DNA of 64,000 nt from Agapanthus africanus (GCA_030015575.1 JASDDO010000008.1:80887965-80951964); one strand, 5' to 3'; shown: positions 21,005 through 33,599, numbered from the stretch's first letter. The notes: a model not told the origin generated them from the sequence alone. Translations and numbers: made by a program.

Positions 21005-21160
21005 CGGTATTAGTTTTAAGACATTTCGGTCGTTTGCAAGTTTTAGGACATTGCGGTCCATCATTAGTTTAAGGACGTTTCGGTCCGTTGTTAGTTTAAG
21101 AACGTTTCGGTCCGCCGTCGCCGTATTTGAGGCGAACATATAGTTTATTGACTTTTCGGT
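21005..21160 (-). repeat. 27-bp repeats at the start of the G 3' region
   Basis: About five units of the form TTTAAGGACGTTTCGGTCC, next to the gag remnant. A has the same repeats just after integrase (33341-33550), which places the pol deletion in G between the finger module and this point. Confidence 0.75.
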
Positions 21161-21484
21161 CTATGGGTCCTTCCCCATGAATGAGCATGATGCCCCTGGC
21201 GTATCCATCTTTCTCGGAGCGTGCGGTTGTGGAGGACTCACCTTCCAGTTTTCAGACAGCGCAAACTCGCCCTGTTGGGATTGGTCTTCAACCCAGTTTT
21301 TGAAGACATAGCGGTCCTCGATCAGGTGACCTAATGTTTGGTGGTAAGGGCAATAATTAGAATTATTAACATCGCCTGGCCGCAACGGACGTTTTGGACT
21401 CGGCAGATTGATGAGTCTGTCGCACACTGCCAGCTCAAACAGTCCCCTTGTTTTATCTTGCGGAAACGAGTAAGGACGTTTCAA
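21161..21484 (-). pseudogene. Second zinc-knuckle module of G (pre-RT remnant)
   Basis: MKRPYSFPQDKTRG, LAVCDRLINLP and YCPYHQTLGHLIEDR followed by GEFALSENWKV: the counterpart of A's module at 8944-9210. The last Cys of the knuckle is Arg. It follows directly on the end of gag in a different frame, whereas in A the protease lies between, so protease and all of pol are deleted. Confidence 0.6.
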
Positions 21485-24400
21485 CTTTTCCTGGAGGGGT
21501 TACCGCTTGTTGCTTTGGCGAGCAACCGGTCTAGGGTCACTTGATTGTTGTTGAGCGCTGGCGACGAAGGCCGTTTTTCCTTTTCCTTTATCCTTTTTGT
21601 TCGCTCCGTTGTTTGAGGGTCGAGATTTTTTCCGAATAGCGTGCGATTACACGGCTGAACGTTCTCGCAGCTCCTCAATTCCTTTATTTTTGAAATAGAT
21701 TCCCCGAGAGAAGGGTTGGGCGTAGCTTCTTCGTCAGAGTCGCATCCAAAGGTGATAATTTGTGATCCCTTGGAGTCGGCTATTTGACAATCGTCGGCGG
21801 CTCTTTTGCGCTCATCTATCGCATTTTTTCGGCGTCTACAAGCTTCACATTTTGTCCTGTCGAAGTGTTGCTTTTGAGCGACATACCCTTGCCACCAACA
21901 GTTAAAGGATTCGCAGTCTTCGGTAGGATGTATGATCTTCTGATGATATAAACAGAAGTTAGGGTGCATCTCTACCTCAGCGAGAGTATTTTCTTCAGAG
22001 GGCGGTAGCTTCATTCCTACTAATAGAGCTTTGGCGAACCTTTTCCTCGTCTTGAATTTGTTTTTATCCACAGTGGACGGCTTTTGATTTGACGGGAATG
22101 CCTTGGCTCTTTCCAGTATGGCCATTTCACGCTCTTGATTGGCTTTTGCTTTCAGACGAATTTCATTTAGGAAGACATCGATTAACTCGTCTGATGGCTG
22201 TAGAGTCTCCGGCTCAGGGTTCACCATTGGTTTCTCGGCGCAAGAAGCCTCTTCATCATCTGCCAGTAAATGAGAAATCACATGACAAGTTGCTACGTAG
22301 TCTTCAGATTCATCTGATGAGTTTTCTCCATCATTTTCATCTTCGACGATAGAACAAGCTGCACCTATTGTATCCGTTTTCTTCGGAGTGTGCGGCTGTG
22401 GCGGGTTTACCTTCCAATTTTCAGACAGCGCGAATTTGCCTTGTAGGTACTGATCCTCGATCCATCCCTTAAAGACGAAACAATTCTCGATCGGGTGACT
22501 TACCGTTTGGTGGTAGGGGCAATAATTGGGATTATTAAGATCGTCTGGCTGTGACAGACGCTTTGGACTCGGCAGATTGATGAGTCTGTTGCGCACTGCC
22601 AGCTCGAACAGTCTTCTCGTTTTATTTTGAGGAAACGAGTAAGGACATCTTAGTCTCTCCTCGAGGGATGGGCGTGGACGCACATTGTTTTGGCGAACGA
22701 CCGGTTTTGAATTGCTCGGCTGTCGTTGAGTATTGGCGATGACGATCGCTTTCTCTTTTCTTTTCTCGTTTCGAGAATCAGGTTTTGGAGGAGACGGTCC
22801 ATGGCGCATCTGGTCCATTTGGACTAATTTGTCGATCAAAGCCTGGAAGGTGGTCGGCCTGAAGAACATCATGAATTGCGAGATGGTCGCTTGAGGGTCA
22901 AGGGTACCCACGAACATGCCTACCGCAGGTGCCTCTTCTATGCGTTGTTCACATTTTGACCATAGGTTCCGCCATCGTGTTGCGTATTGGACCCAGGTTT
23001 CACCTGGCCTTATCCTGGAATTTATCAGTGCTGTTATCGGGGTGCGTTCACTAGGACTCGCGAATCTTTGCGTGAACAGTAGCTCCATCTCCGCAAATGT
23101 TTTGACAGAGTCATTAGGTAGCTCTGAATACCATTCAAAGGCTGTCTCTGCTAAGCTGCCAACGAATTGGCGAAGCAACAATTTGTCATCGCCTCCAGTG
23201 TTGCCGCATAAGGCTCTGAATTAAGCGACATGTTGATGCGGATTCCCTGTCCCTTTATACACGTGGAATTTAGGGATCGTATATCCCGACGGGTAACCGA
23301 TTTGGTCATACCAGCCCGGATAGGGTCGTCCAGTTCTAACAGTTTGCCCAGCTGCTTCACTCACCTGATGAGCTCGTATTTGCTGAGCTATATAGTCATC
23401 AAGCGCGGCCTTGGAAATGGTTTCTTTCTTGGCTGCTGAAAGAGCAGGAGGAGGATCAGATGTTTCCCCTCCGTCATTTCCGACAATGACTGGAGGGTCT
23501 TCAGCTGGAGGGTCCGGCTGTAACATCATCCCTACCGTGTCTTGGAAGATGAGTGCCATTTGTTTTATGTTAGCCACTTGCTCTTCGGCTTCTTTGTCCT
23601 TCTTTTCGAGGACTCTGCGTAGATAGTCAGCGTCAGTTTCTTGTTCATGGCGCTGCTCTGATGATACTTCCGAACTTTCTTTCGGTTCGGTAAGTGCAGC
23701 CATCACAATCATCATTTCCTGAAGCTTCTGTTGCTGCTCCTGGGCTTTTGTCATGGATCGGGTAAGCGGTCGGTGACCCGTCAAAGCGCGGCTTTCCTCC
23801 TTTCCGGAAGCCATATAAACTGTGTGCACTACCATGCCCCCAGGCTTGGGGCGTTTGTGTTCAGCGCTTTTACGGTGTGCCTTGTTCATAGGGGCTTTTT
23901 GCGGCTTCCTTCTCTTTTGAGTGATTGGCGTTGAGAGTGTCGCTGCAGTAGACATCCGAGTAGCCGTTGCTTCTTCTGGCCTGACAGAGTAGTCTTTCTC
24001 CTGCCGAACCTCCGTCTTTTCCTGTCGGTGGAGATAGTTTTCATCAATCACCGACTCTTGGACCTGTCGCCAGACCTTGTAAATTTTAGAGGACAGCCGT
24101 CGAGGGGGCTGCTCTAGCTGCTTCTCTGGAATATTCTTCACAGGTGAAGGAGTTCGCTTCAACACCGCAGTAGGAGAGTTTCTGCGCACCGAGTTCAGCA
24201 ATTCAAAGCTGTTCCCGGTTGGAACAGCAGCATCGATCCCCACCGTTAGAGTTGGAGGAGTAAATCCAGAGGGGGAGTTGCCCCCAGCCTTCCTCACTCG
24301 GCGCCAGTAGCGACGTCGAGCATGTCGTGCTGATGGAGTTGTTTCGGCTATAGGGGTGACCTCCTCATGCCCCCTGCGTTGGTCAGAATCTGCTGGTACC

Positions 24401-24861
24401 AGCCTTTTAAAGACCGACGTCCGTTGAATGGGGACGGCCAACCTATCAAAAGCAGACTTCCGAGTAGGGGAAGCAACCTTAGTGATTTCGCCGAGAACGG
24501 GAATAGGGATGGCTATCCGCTTCGGGATAACGCCTTCTGGTATTGCAGGCTTCTTTATGGGCCCGTTGGAGTTCTGGTCTAGTTCGTTAAAAACTGAGGC
24601 AGTGGAGTTGGGCGACCCGTTGAGAGGGGTCGCGGCAGTGGTAAGTCGATCAAAGACCGACTTCTTTGGGGCTTCTTGCATCGTCATTGGGGCATTGAAG
24701 CTCATTAGTGGGAGCATGGTCCCGAAGAATAATCCAGTGGTGGCTTGAGTTACTTGCTCCACTGGCATCTTGAAAAAGGAGGCCGCTTGGGGCCCATAAG
24801 TCACTCCTCCAGCAGGGACGAAGCGAGAGTTGCAGTTGCAGGTAGTGCAGTTTGAAGCCAT
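21481..24861 (-). pseudogene. gag: gag of element G, one in-frame stop
   Basis: Most complete gag in the window. From ATG 24861 (MASNCTTCNCNSRF; an upstream in-frame ATG exists at 24927) it has an N-terminal region of repeated SVFDRL/SAFDRL motifs, the RKAGGNSPSG basic segment, the KRPKPGGMVVHTVYMASG block, a coiled-coil-like stretch, the capsid part, a CX2HX4HX4C knuckle near 22500 (CPYHQTVSHPIENC), and a second shorter knuckle near 21930. A single TAA at 23221-23223 interrupts it where A has Gln; otherwise the frame runs to the stop at 21481. About 1125 codons, long for a gag, as is usual in Tat elements. Confidence 0.8.
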
Positions 24862-25010
24862 TGATCTTCTATTTTCTGCACGGAGCAAGACAGCAAATCT
24901 TAGTACCTCGAATCCAAAGGCAACCACAGCAAACCGCGATTTGCTCGCGAATACGACACACGAAGCGTGGAGTGGAAAGAGGAAACGGTCCTACCGGGCG
25001 TGCCAGAATC
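24862..25010 (-). other. Leader and primer binding site of G
   Basis: Five bases after the 5' LTR, minus strand 25005-24988 reads TGGCACGCCCGGTAGGAC, starting with the TGG expected of a primer site. I do not assign the tRNA. The rest is a short leader to the gag ATG. Confidence 0.55.
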
Positions 25011-25739
25011 TGTTCCCGTCCGAAAGACGGCCAGACGGACTGTCTTGCCTGAGATTCGGGGCAGATGCTAATTGGTGCTATCCGTCCACCTCTCCGAAGA
25101 TGCCAAGTTGATTTATGACACCATGTATCGAAGGTTTAAACGGATGCGTCCGATGTAGCAGACTTCGTCAAATTCCCCCTCGCTTGAGGGGTTTTTGATT
25201 GTGGGGACGCTCTTCCCTGCAGGCGCAAGCCCCTGCAGTTAATTACGCTACCGCATTGCGGTAACCACTTTCTCCTTCTCCAGAAATTTCACTTCGTGTC
25301 GTGTGTGTTTATTTTGTGTTTGGTTGCCCGTGGATTGTATACGGAGCCTGAGTTATGTCGTCGCCCGTAGGGCGTGGACCAGTCCAAATCCGTATTATCT
25401 TAGATTTAGGTTTGGTGTTTTTAGTTTAAGGATACGTTAGCCGTATTGAGGCTAAGATCAACTTAAACATTCGTTAAGGATACGTTAGTCCTGTTTTGAG
25501 ACTAAGATCAACTTAACGTGGTGATCCATTTAATTATATGGCCGTCAGGACTCATCACCTCTCTGACATCGTTGAAGAATTACAACGATAGATGTCAGAG
25601 GAGTTTAGAGATGTACCCTTGAACCAAAGTTGATTTGGATTTTTATAGTCCATTTGAATGTTTAAGGATACGTTAGCCGTATTTGGGGCTAAGATCAACT
25701 TAAACGGGACCGTTTAGATCCGGCAAAAGAGCGTTTGGA

Positions 25740-25911
25740 GGCTCTATCGTTCTAGTTTAGGGACGTAGTGGTCCATATTCCAGTTTAGGGACGTGGTGGT
25801 CTACATTCCAGTTTAGGGACGTGGTGGTCCGATATTAGTTTAAGGACGTTTCGGTCCAATATTAGTTTAAGGACGTTTCGGTCCACGAGTTTAAGGACCC
25901 CGCAGTCCATA
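25740..25911 (-). repeat. Short 27-bp-type repeats in G 5' LTR
   Basis: Five to six units, same family as 14700-14893 but with one unit fewer; copy number differs between the two LTRs of one element, so slippage has occurred since insertion. Confidence 0.75.
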
Positions 25912-26879
25912 TTCATGTGTGGTCGTTGGGACCCGTCGCCTCTCTGACATCGTTGAAGGATTACAACGAGAAGTGTCAAAGGAGTTCGGAGATGTACCCT
26001 CGAACCAGAGGTAAATTGATTTAAGAGAGCAATCTGGCTCAGTCAATTTAATTTGAGGACTTACGGCCAAAATTGGGCTAAGTCCTGTTGAAAATGTTCA
26101 ACATTTTATTTGCTTTTGCATTGCATTTTTTATTTGGGCTCTACCCATAAAAGATGCAGAGCATCAATTTGTTTTGGGCTCTGCCCATTTGTAAATGATG
26201 CAAAGTATCTACCTTGTTTGGGCTCTGCCCCTTTTAAAATGCATAGCATTCTTATTATTTTGTTTGGGCTCTGCCCATTTATAAATGATGCAGAGCATCA
26301 ATTTAATTAGGCCTGCTTGGTCTTTTTGATTTGGGCCTGGCCCTTTAGGAAATGCATTGCATTTTCAGGCGCTTTGCGCCAATCAGAGAGCGCAAGCGCT
26401 TGTAGTGTTGACACGTGTCGCGCAAGCGCAGTGCGCTGTGCTAGTGCGCTGCGCTTGCGCTGCTAACACTTGGCGCACTCTAGTGAGTTGCGCCAATTAC
26501 AGAGAGCAAAGCTCTATCTCAAAGCGCATAGCGCAAGTGGTTCAGATGCTGACACGTGACGCTTTCCCAAGAGCGCAACAGCGCAGTTTGCAAGTGCAAA
26601 GCACTATTTGATTTCTTGATCTAATTTAGATCAAAGAAAAATATGTTTTTCTTGTTTTTCTTATCTCAGAGAACCAAAGGTTCATAAAAAGTGCAAAGCG
26701 CTATTTTATTTTATTTTTTTTTATTAAAGATCATTGATCTTGTTTTTAGATCTATGATCAGTTCATAAGAGAACTTTCTCTTTTTCTAAAAGTTTTTACC
26801 TTTTTGTTCTTGAGGAGTTCTTCAGAGTTCTTTTTTTCCTCAGAAAATGTTGATGCCTTTGAATTGAGGTCTGGGGTCT

Positions 26880-26888
26880 CTTTTATAG
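26880..26888 (-). promoter_or_regulatory. TATA box of G 5' LTR
   Basis: CTATAAAAG on the minus strand in the same context as 15936-15944; likely start of G genomic RNA, about 30 nt downstream. Confidence 0.6.
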
Positions 26889-27459
26889 TTCCCCTAAATT
26901 AGTTAAATTTGTTAAAGAGATCTTTCTCTGAGTGATTTGGGGAATTTTCCCCACCGTTGGATCTTTGATCCAAGGGCTTCTGTTTTACAGAAGAAAATCT
27001 TCTTGTTTTAACAAGAATAGAAAAGATTTCTTTAGAAATTTAATTCTGTTTGGCGCAGATGCCCCAGCGCGTGACACGTGTCGCGCAGCACAACTGCGCT
27101 AGCGCATCTGCGCTGACACGTGTCGCGCAGCGCCCAGTGCAACGCAACTACGCTGACACGTGTCGCCCAGCGCTAGCGCATCTGCGCTGACACGTGTCGC
27201 GCAGCGCAGTGCTTGCGCCACTGAAGCGTTGCTTCCTTTAATTTTACTTAAAATAGATCTTTGCTCTGATTGGGCGCACTGCCTTGGGCGCTGCGCTGAT
27301 GCGTCTGCACCGGACACGTGGCGCGTTGCGCCCGGAATTTGAAGCGTTGCTTCATTTTCAAAACAGAGCTTTGCTCTGATTGGAGGAAGATGAAGCGTTG
27401 CTTCATCTCCCGCCTCGGAATTTGAACAGAGCTTTGCTCTGATTAGGGTAAACAGAGGC

Positions 27460-27645
27460 GGCGGAGGATTGATCCTACGGCTTGTCCTTTGGAAGTCTAG
27501 GAGCGGTCTAGAGACTGGACCTAGGTAACCATAGTTCTAGGGTCGTTGTGCATTTTTGTGTGATTTGTCTAAATCCGTCATTTTTCAAAACAAACCAATT
27601 ATTTTCTCCCATTTTTACCCCTTCCCCCTTCTTCTCTTCTTATAA
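27460..27645 (+). other. F leader, right of the G insertion
   Basis: Continues F after G. Pyrimidine-rich before the ORF (TTTTCTCCC to CTTCTCTTC), with no gene. Confidence 0.5.
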
Positions 27646-29322
27646 ATGGGTGACCTAAATAGAAGAACACTTGCCGAGCTTTACTGTCCACAACCAGATA
27701 TCTCTTGTTTTCGTAATCCCTTCGGTATACCGTCCGGTTCTTCCATGTCCTAAAGAGATCATATAGAACAAGAGGGAAGAAACAGTTGGCCACCTCAGTC
27801 TAGGTCTTATCAACTGTATCCTAATCCTACACCTGTTTCAGTTCATACCCAGAGTGAGGAAGCCCCTAGACGAATATCCATTGCTGAGCACATAGCTAGG
27901 GCTAGAGACCAAAGTTTCAACCCGGACCAATATCAACCATCACCACCACTGTCCAGAGAAGAGTTTGATATGCGGTTTGTGGAATATAAGATGTCTATTG
28001 AAAATAGCCAACCAACTAACCCATATCAATATTCTTCTTATCATAATATTGATCCTACTCCTACCCAAGTTCCGCAACCATTCTATTCCTATCAATCCAA
28101 TCCGACTTTTCCACCTTCTCTAGACAATTCTTCTAATCAGTCATTTGGGAGTTTTAATTATCCACAGGAATTTCAATCTTATACTGAAACCTCTTATCAA
28201 CCCAAGACTAGTCTGGAGCAGACATTAGAAAAATTTATGGAATTGTCGAACCAAATTAGGAAGGATTTGGGTAGTGAAACAGATCTGTACACCCTTCCTA
28301 ATCAAACCTCCCCATTCCAAACTGAAATCCACAACTCCAGTTTCATAGATTTATCAAGTACACCAAATAGAATGACTGATAAGTTGTGTGACTTTGTAGT
28401 ATTTGATTGACCCGACTGTGAAGGGTCCATTTCAAGTGAAACCATACCCAACCCTTGTGATCTCTACACCTCCACTCTTGAAGCAAAACTGATTGAAAAC
28501 CATACTTTTGATGAGGTGTTTGAGAATTTTAAAATTCACTTGAATGAGGTGATTGACATTGGGAATATATTGATTGATGAACCCGAAATTTTGGATGATT
28601 TTGTCCCACCAATTCATCAAATCCTTTCACTTCCTTGTGGTCATCATCTTGAGCCTTTAATTCTTCCCGAACCCCAAATATGTCTTGAAGTTGATAATAA
28701 TGGTATACACGAAGATCAGACCGAAATACAGCCTCCATCTTCCACATCTGGTACAGTAACACTCGACACACCAATTTGTTTACCCATTTCACCTTCTATT
28801 TTCTCCGGTTCTTCTTCTGTTCCTATAGTTTCAGTGAGTTTTGATGAATCACAATCCGTTAATTCAAGTTCAATAATACCATAAATTCAACTTGATTTAG
28901 ATATTTTTGAAAATGAGGTAGATGAGTTTTTCGAGTTCTCTACCTCAATGATTTTTGATGAATCAAGTAAGATAAATTCTGGCACAAGACTCTTTGACAG
29001 CAAAATGTTCAATCACACCATTGATAAAAGTTTTGAAGAACTATTTGCTGACGAACTTGAATTTTTAAACAATACGGATTTTGTGATTGATCAATCTCCA
29101 CCTATAGAGGTTGAACCGCCACCATTCCTTCTTCCTAATCATTCACATTCATCCCCATTCTTTCTTTTATCTAATTTCAAACCCTTTCCAGACCACCTCT
29201 TATCCCTTCCCCACTTTTTCTTGACTCGATACAACACATTCTTCCACCAACCTATACGCTATACTGATAAAATCTTTGAATGGTTGGTGTTAACTTTTGG
29301 TCTTTGTAAAGTCTTACTTTGA
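27646..29322 (+). pseudogene. Single long ORF of element F, broken by stops
   Basis: From ATG 27646 (MGDLNRRTLAELYCPQPD) one frame continues for 558 codons to TGA at 29320, with in-frame stops near 27751, at 28408 and at 28882. The N-terminus recalls the RTLxELAxPD start of Athila gag proteins. The middle is rich in Gln, Pro, Ser, Tyr and Asn (SYHNIDPTPTQVPQPFYSYQ), then a helical EQTLEKFMELSNQIRK stretch; the C-terminal half is acidic and proline-rich, ending DKIFEWLVLTFGLCKVLL. No zinc knuckle, protease or RT motif. I infer a gag-derived protein for packaging in a non-autonomous element; function unproven. Confidence 0.6.
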
Positions 29323-30715
29323 CCAAATGACTCACCCACTCTTAAAATGCTTCGTATTGTCTAACTCATGTTTGAGGGGGCTATATTTTTGGCTCTTGAA
29401 CATAAGTTTTGTCCTAAAATTTGTGAGCCAAAAATAAGTTTGGGAGAGGATTTTCACTTTCATATATTCTTGCCCCCATTAATAATGTCCTCCCAAGCTT
29501 ACAGGTTTTTATGATCCAGCAGATAGCAACAGTGAGGACACTGTTGAAAACAAATTTGGGGGAGGTTTGTGCTTAATTATGCTTTGCATTATACTATATA
29601 AGCACAACATTTTCAAAATTTAAAAAAAAAATAAAAAAAAAATTTATAACAAAAGAGTAGAAAGTGAAAAATTACATCAAAAAGATAAGAATAGTTTAAG
29701 AAAATCCAGAAAATTAGAAGTTTTCTTAAACGAACTAGTAATAAGTAGTTATGAGCCGTTGTCCCAAGGGTTAGTAAGATGAAGGAAGCCACTAATCTGA
29801 GGATAAAAATAAGTCTGAAAAACAGTTTCTATTCTGGAAGCCAAACATTTGAATGTTGATACCCTATTATATGCACTTACACACGTCTTGAAACTCGGGA
29901 TAGTAGAGAATACCTTGAAATGCTCTTGTCTAAAAGCCAAAGTATGAAGAAAATAAAAAAATGAAGAAAATATAAAAATGGTGAAAAGAAAAATGAACAC
30001 TGGTTTTGTTATCGCCAAGGCAACAATAAAAAAATATAGCGAGGGTGCTTCATCACCTAGTGCCTTAGACCAACTGGTTTGGGAGTCACTGCTAAGCCTT
30101 AGGTGGTGCAAGACGAGGAAAATACTATCACCTAATATGCAAGCACATAAGTAATCGGTCAGTTAGTATCTCAAGAAGTATTAACGGTCGCATGAAAATG
30201 TGTGAGCAAATCTAAATATTCATCAAATTAAAAGGTACTGAGGTAGATGGACAAGAGTATGATAGCTTGAATTGAATTCTCCGAGTGTAGGGATGTTCTT
30301 TACACACACGTAGGGTTATATGATCGATGTTTGGATGAAAGGTAGGAATGAAGAATAAAGACGATGTTTTATTGAGTGATAATGTGATTTCTAACATCTT
30401 TTCATGACTATTAAGATAGGGCTCATGACAACTGAAAAGCTAGTGTAGTTGGAAACTCTAAATTTTCAAAGTATTTCTTTTATGGTTCTTATGTTTATAT
30501 GTAAATTTCACCGTCTCTCTTTTATTATTGGATTTTGTGGGTGTAATCCGCTGAAAACCCTCAGGAGACAATACTCCTCCTACTAGGGACACCTAGAGAT
30601 TTAACGGCTTATTGCACGTGCTCAGTGCAATCGTGTTTGCCTACGAAAGTGTGTTTAGTTTTCTCCTTTCTTTTTCTCCTTCTCTTGAATAAACTAGTTT
30701 GCTCGGGACGATTAA
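29323..30715 (+). other. F 3' untranslated region
   Basis: Non-coding. GAGGACACTGTTGAAAACAAATTTGGGGGAGG-like sequence at 29542-29574 resembles the GAGGACA...AAGTTTGGGGG block that precedes Athila-type 3' LTRs, but lies 1.16 kb upstream of the real LTR, so F has two purine-rich tracts. A-rich run at 29622-29642. Confidence 0.5.
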
Positions 30716-30734
30716 AGATAAGTTTGGGGGTATT
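30716..30734 (+). promoter_or_regulatory. Polypurine tract of F
   Basis: AGATAAGTTTGGGGGTATT directly before the 3' LTR's TG; primer for plus-strand DNA. Confidence 0.75.
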
Positions 30735-32209
30735 TGTTCAGTTGATAAAACTGCACATTTGTTATTACATTTTTCCTACCATTTCCATATTAAAAAAGGT
30801 CTTTATTATAATATATCATACATATGAGGATTTATGTGTAAAAATAATATTTTCCATGTGTTGATATATTATAATTAGCATTTGGTAGGAAAATGTATAT
30901 AATATTATTGACCTAATCCTTGTAGAACTAAGTCTACTAAATATTATTTAAGTTGTTGTGCAGAATTTTTCCAAGTTGTTTTGCAGAATTTTTCCAAGAC
31001 TAAAATCAAGGAAATCAAGTTGTTAAAGAAAACTTGCCTAATTAAGAAAGCAAAACTTGGAGACCGGGTCTGGCAGCAACAACAAGAAGATTTCAAAGAT
31101 CTAAAGGTCCCAGATATTGCCACATGTCACAAGGATGAAGCCCTAAAATTTTGATCAAGAGATCTTGACCAATGGACGCGGATCCGCGGCCATAACCCTC
31201 CTTAGGCCGCGGATCCGCCGCAATACAGAGGAGTTAGGGTCTGCCATTTTTTGGGGTGAATCTTTGCTGTTAAACTTCCATATTTGGAAGCAAAGGTTCT
31301 GGCTTTGGGACTATAAATAAAGACCGAGAGCTTCTTGGAAAAATTATCAAGCCGATGAGATCACGAAGTCCAAGACGGCTCACGCATCCAGGCTGATCAT
31401 CAACGGTTCATCTACCTCCTTAGAAGAGATCGAGAAGCAAACTAGTATTTGTAATCATTTTCTAAGGAATCAAAGTGTAATGAATATTGTTGATTAATAA
31501 AGGTAGCTCTTTTTCCTATTCTATTTCTTTGTAGTTTAATTATGCATTCTCTCTCCATCTCTTTTTCTCTCAACATGCGCGAGTAATTCTCCGCTTGTTA
31601 GGGTTCGTAGGATTATGGTAGGTTAATGGATGATGAAGATCTTTAAACCCTTTTTACGTCGTATAAAATTTATAAACTTTACCAAAAGAATTATTAACAT
31701 CCTAATCAGGCGCGCTGCCAATTTATTGTTAGTCTCGACCGCGATTAGAGATTAGATTAATGATTGTTTTGGTAAAGGCTAGATATGAACGGAGTTCCAT
31801 GTCGAGATAGGGGTTAAGAGTGGGAACCCTTTTTCCCTCCAGAAACCCTAATCTACATGCATCACTGTCGTTCTAGTTTTAAATCTATTAAAGGATAAAA
31901 AGGGTAATCTTTAATTAATCATCCATAACTACTAAATCTTAATGAACCCTACAAGCCCTCTTTTTATATAAACTTACTTCCGTAGTTAATCTAGATCTAT
32001 ATTTTGCATTAGTGTTTAAACGTAGATCTAGATCCTACAACCATTCTTCAACATTCTTTATTCTTCCTCCTCTCTTTCTCAACACATCTAAAGTAAGAAT
32101 AAAAGGTTCCACGTTTCCCAGAGGACGACCCGTACTCACCTCGGTCTAGCTATGCGCGACACCGTTCTGATTGCGGTTATTCTACAAACACTCTTTTTCA
32201 CATCAATCA
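30735..32209 (+). repeat. 3' LTR of element F
   Basis: 1475 bp, near-identical to 11724-13191; TATA at 31312, AATAAA at 31496. Followed by target duplicate CCAAG (32210-32214), after which A's integrase resumes. Confidence 0.9.
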
Positions 32210-32214
32210 CCAAG

Positions 32215-33239
32215 CAGGCCCGAAGATGAAGTTGAAGATTAAACGGATGGGCTACTACTGGCCCATGATGATTCAAGATTGCCTCGAATATGTGAAGCAA
32301 TGCCACTCATGCCAGATCCATGGGGACTTCATCCACCAGCATCCAAATCCACTACACTCGACAGTGGCTAGCTGGCCGTTCGAAATGTGGGGAACTGACA
32401 TAATTGGCCCGATCGAGCCAACATCGTCCAGAGGACATCGATTCATTTTGGCGACGACTGACTACTTCTCCAAATGGGCAGAAGCAGTACCGTTGAGGGA
32501 AGTGAAGACGGGGAATATCCGCTACTTCTTCAAGACGCACGTTATTTATCGGTTTAGAACTCCGCGACAGATCATCTCCGATAACGGGCCAGCCTACAGA
32601 AGCCACAAGATCAGCCGCTTCACACAACATAGACTGGAGATACTCCTTGGTTTATAATCCCCGAGCTAACGGTCTAGCGGAGGATTTCAACGAGACCTTG
32701 ACGAAGATCGTGAAGAAGACAGTGTCCCGAAATAAGAAGGACTGACACGAGAGACTGCATGAAGGTCTCTGGGCATATCGAACTACGTTCAAGACGGCCA
32801 CGAACACAACGCCGTACGTGTTGGTATTCGGTACAGAAGTGGTACTCCCCCTCGAGATAGAGTTACCCTCTCTACGAGCGGCAGTCCACTACGAGCTAAT
32901 GGACGAAGAAAATGCTCACCTTCGGCTTGAGGAGCTCGATGCCCTTGATGAAACTCGGCTCCTGGCGCAGCAAAATCTGGAAGCTTATAAAGCAAAGATG
33001 ATGCGCTCTTACGAAAGATTGACTAGACCGAGGACATTCCGCCAAGGCGAACTCGTACTAGTGGTTAAAGACCTATGATCCCCAATCGCGCCAAGCGGGG
33101 AAAATTCGAGCCGAACTATGAAGGCACGTACATCATAGAAAAGGTCTACCAGGGTAGAGCCTATCTACTCATGGACATGCATGGTGAAAGACCTTTCAGG
33201 CCAATAAACGGTCGCTTCCTGAAGAAATACTACGCTTGA
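32215..33239 (+). pseudogene. Integrase of element A, C-terminal part
   Basis: Joins retroelement DNA to the genome. Completes the HHCC domain (CHSC near 32300), then the catalytic core: Asp in GTDIIGPI (32397), Asp in ISDNGPAY (32580) and Glu in GLAEDFNETL (32680). A frameshift lies between the last two (about 32625-32640), a TGA near 32744, and a TGA at 33076 followed by a frame change. The C-terminal segment (FGTEVVLPLEIELPS, RRFRQGELVLVVKD-like, and GRFLKKYYA) ends at TGA 33237. Confidence 0.85.
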
Positions 33240-33340
33240 TGAATCATGGCCTAGGTCAATGATAGATGACGATGACTATGTCCGCTCGCTATCTTCCTAA
33301 ACCCAAACTCTATCAGTAGTAACCGGCTTCCTTTACGGTG

Positions 33341-33550
33341 GACCGAAACGTTCTTAAACTAACAATGGACCGAAACGTCCTTAAACTAACAACGGACCGA
33401 GACGTCCCTGAACTAATGACGGACCGAAACGTCCTTAAAACTAACAATAGACCGAAACGTCCTTAAAACTAACAACGGACCGAAACGTCCTTAAACTAAT
33501 TATGGACCACTATGTCCTGAAACTAGCTGTTGACCGAGATGTCGATAAAC
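33341..33550 (+). repeat. 27-bp repeats after integrase
   Basis: Eight units of GACCGAAACGTCCTTAAACT plus AACAACG with drift, immediately downstream of pol. Same unit family as the LTR arrays. Confidence 0.8.
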
Positions 33551-33599
33551 TACGGTGGATTGCAGCATCCCAAAGCTGATACTAAAATAAAAAAAAGAG

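Larger units (their letters stand above)
13972..27454 (-). mobile_element. Element G: non-autonomous Tat-clade retrotransposon, relative of A
   Basis: Minus orientation, flanked by GAGGC (13967-13971, 27455-27459). LTRs of 2.4 kb in direct repeat start TGTTTACCC and end GGGAACA when read on the minus strand; the 3' copy has one altered base at each terminus. Primer site, gag and a second finger module are present, then the element jumps to the 3' repeat region, so protease, RT, RNase H and integrase are missing. It keeps the antisense ORF and the polypurine tract. I infer a deletion derivative mobilised by a full relative such as A. Confidence 0.9.
25011..27454 (-). repeat. 5' LTR of element G
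   Basis: 2444 bp. Plus-strand ends are TGTTCCCGTCC and GGGTAAACA, so on the minus strand it starts TGTTTACCC and ends GGGAACA. Next to its left end is the primer site, and to its right the target duplicate GAGGC. It is rich in mini-hairpins (about 26090-27450) and G-boxes. Confidence 0.9.
11724..32209 (+). mobile_element. Element F: non-autonomous, Athila-like LTR retrotransposon
   Basis: Bounded by two 1.47-kb direct LTRs (TGTTCAGTTGATAAAACTGC to CACTCTTTTTCACATYAATCA) and by the target duplication CCAAG (11719-11723, 32210-32214). It has a primer site like the tRNA-Asp site of Athila elements, a leader, one long broken ORF and a polypurine tract. No protease, RT or integrase is visible, so it must have depended on another element. 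It is split by element G (13972-27454). F's own internal region is only about 4 kb once G is removed. Confidence 0.9.
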
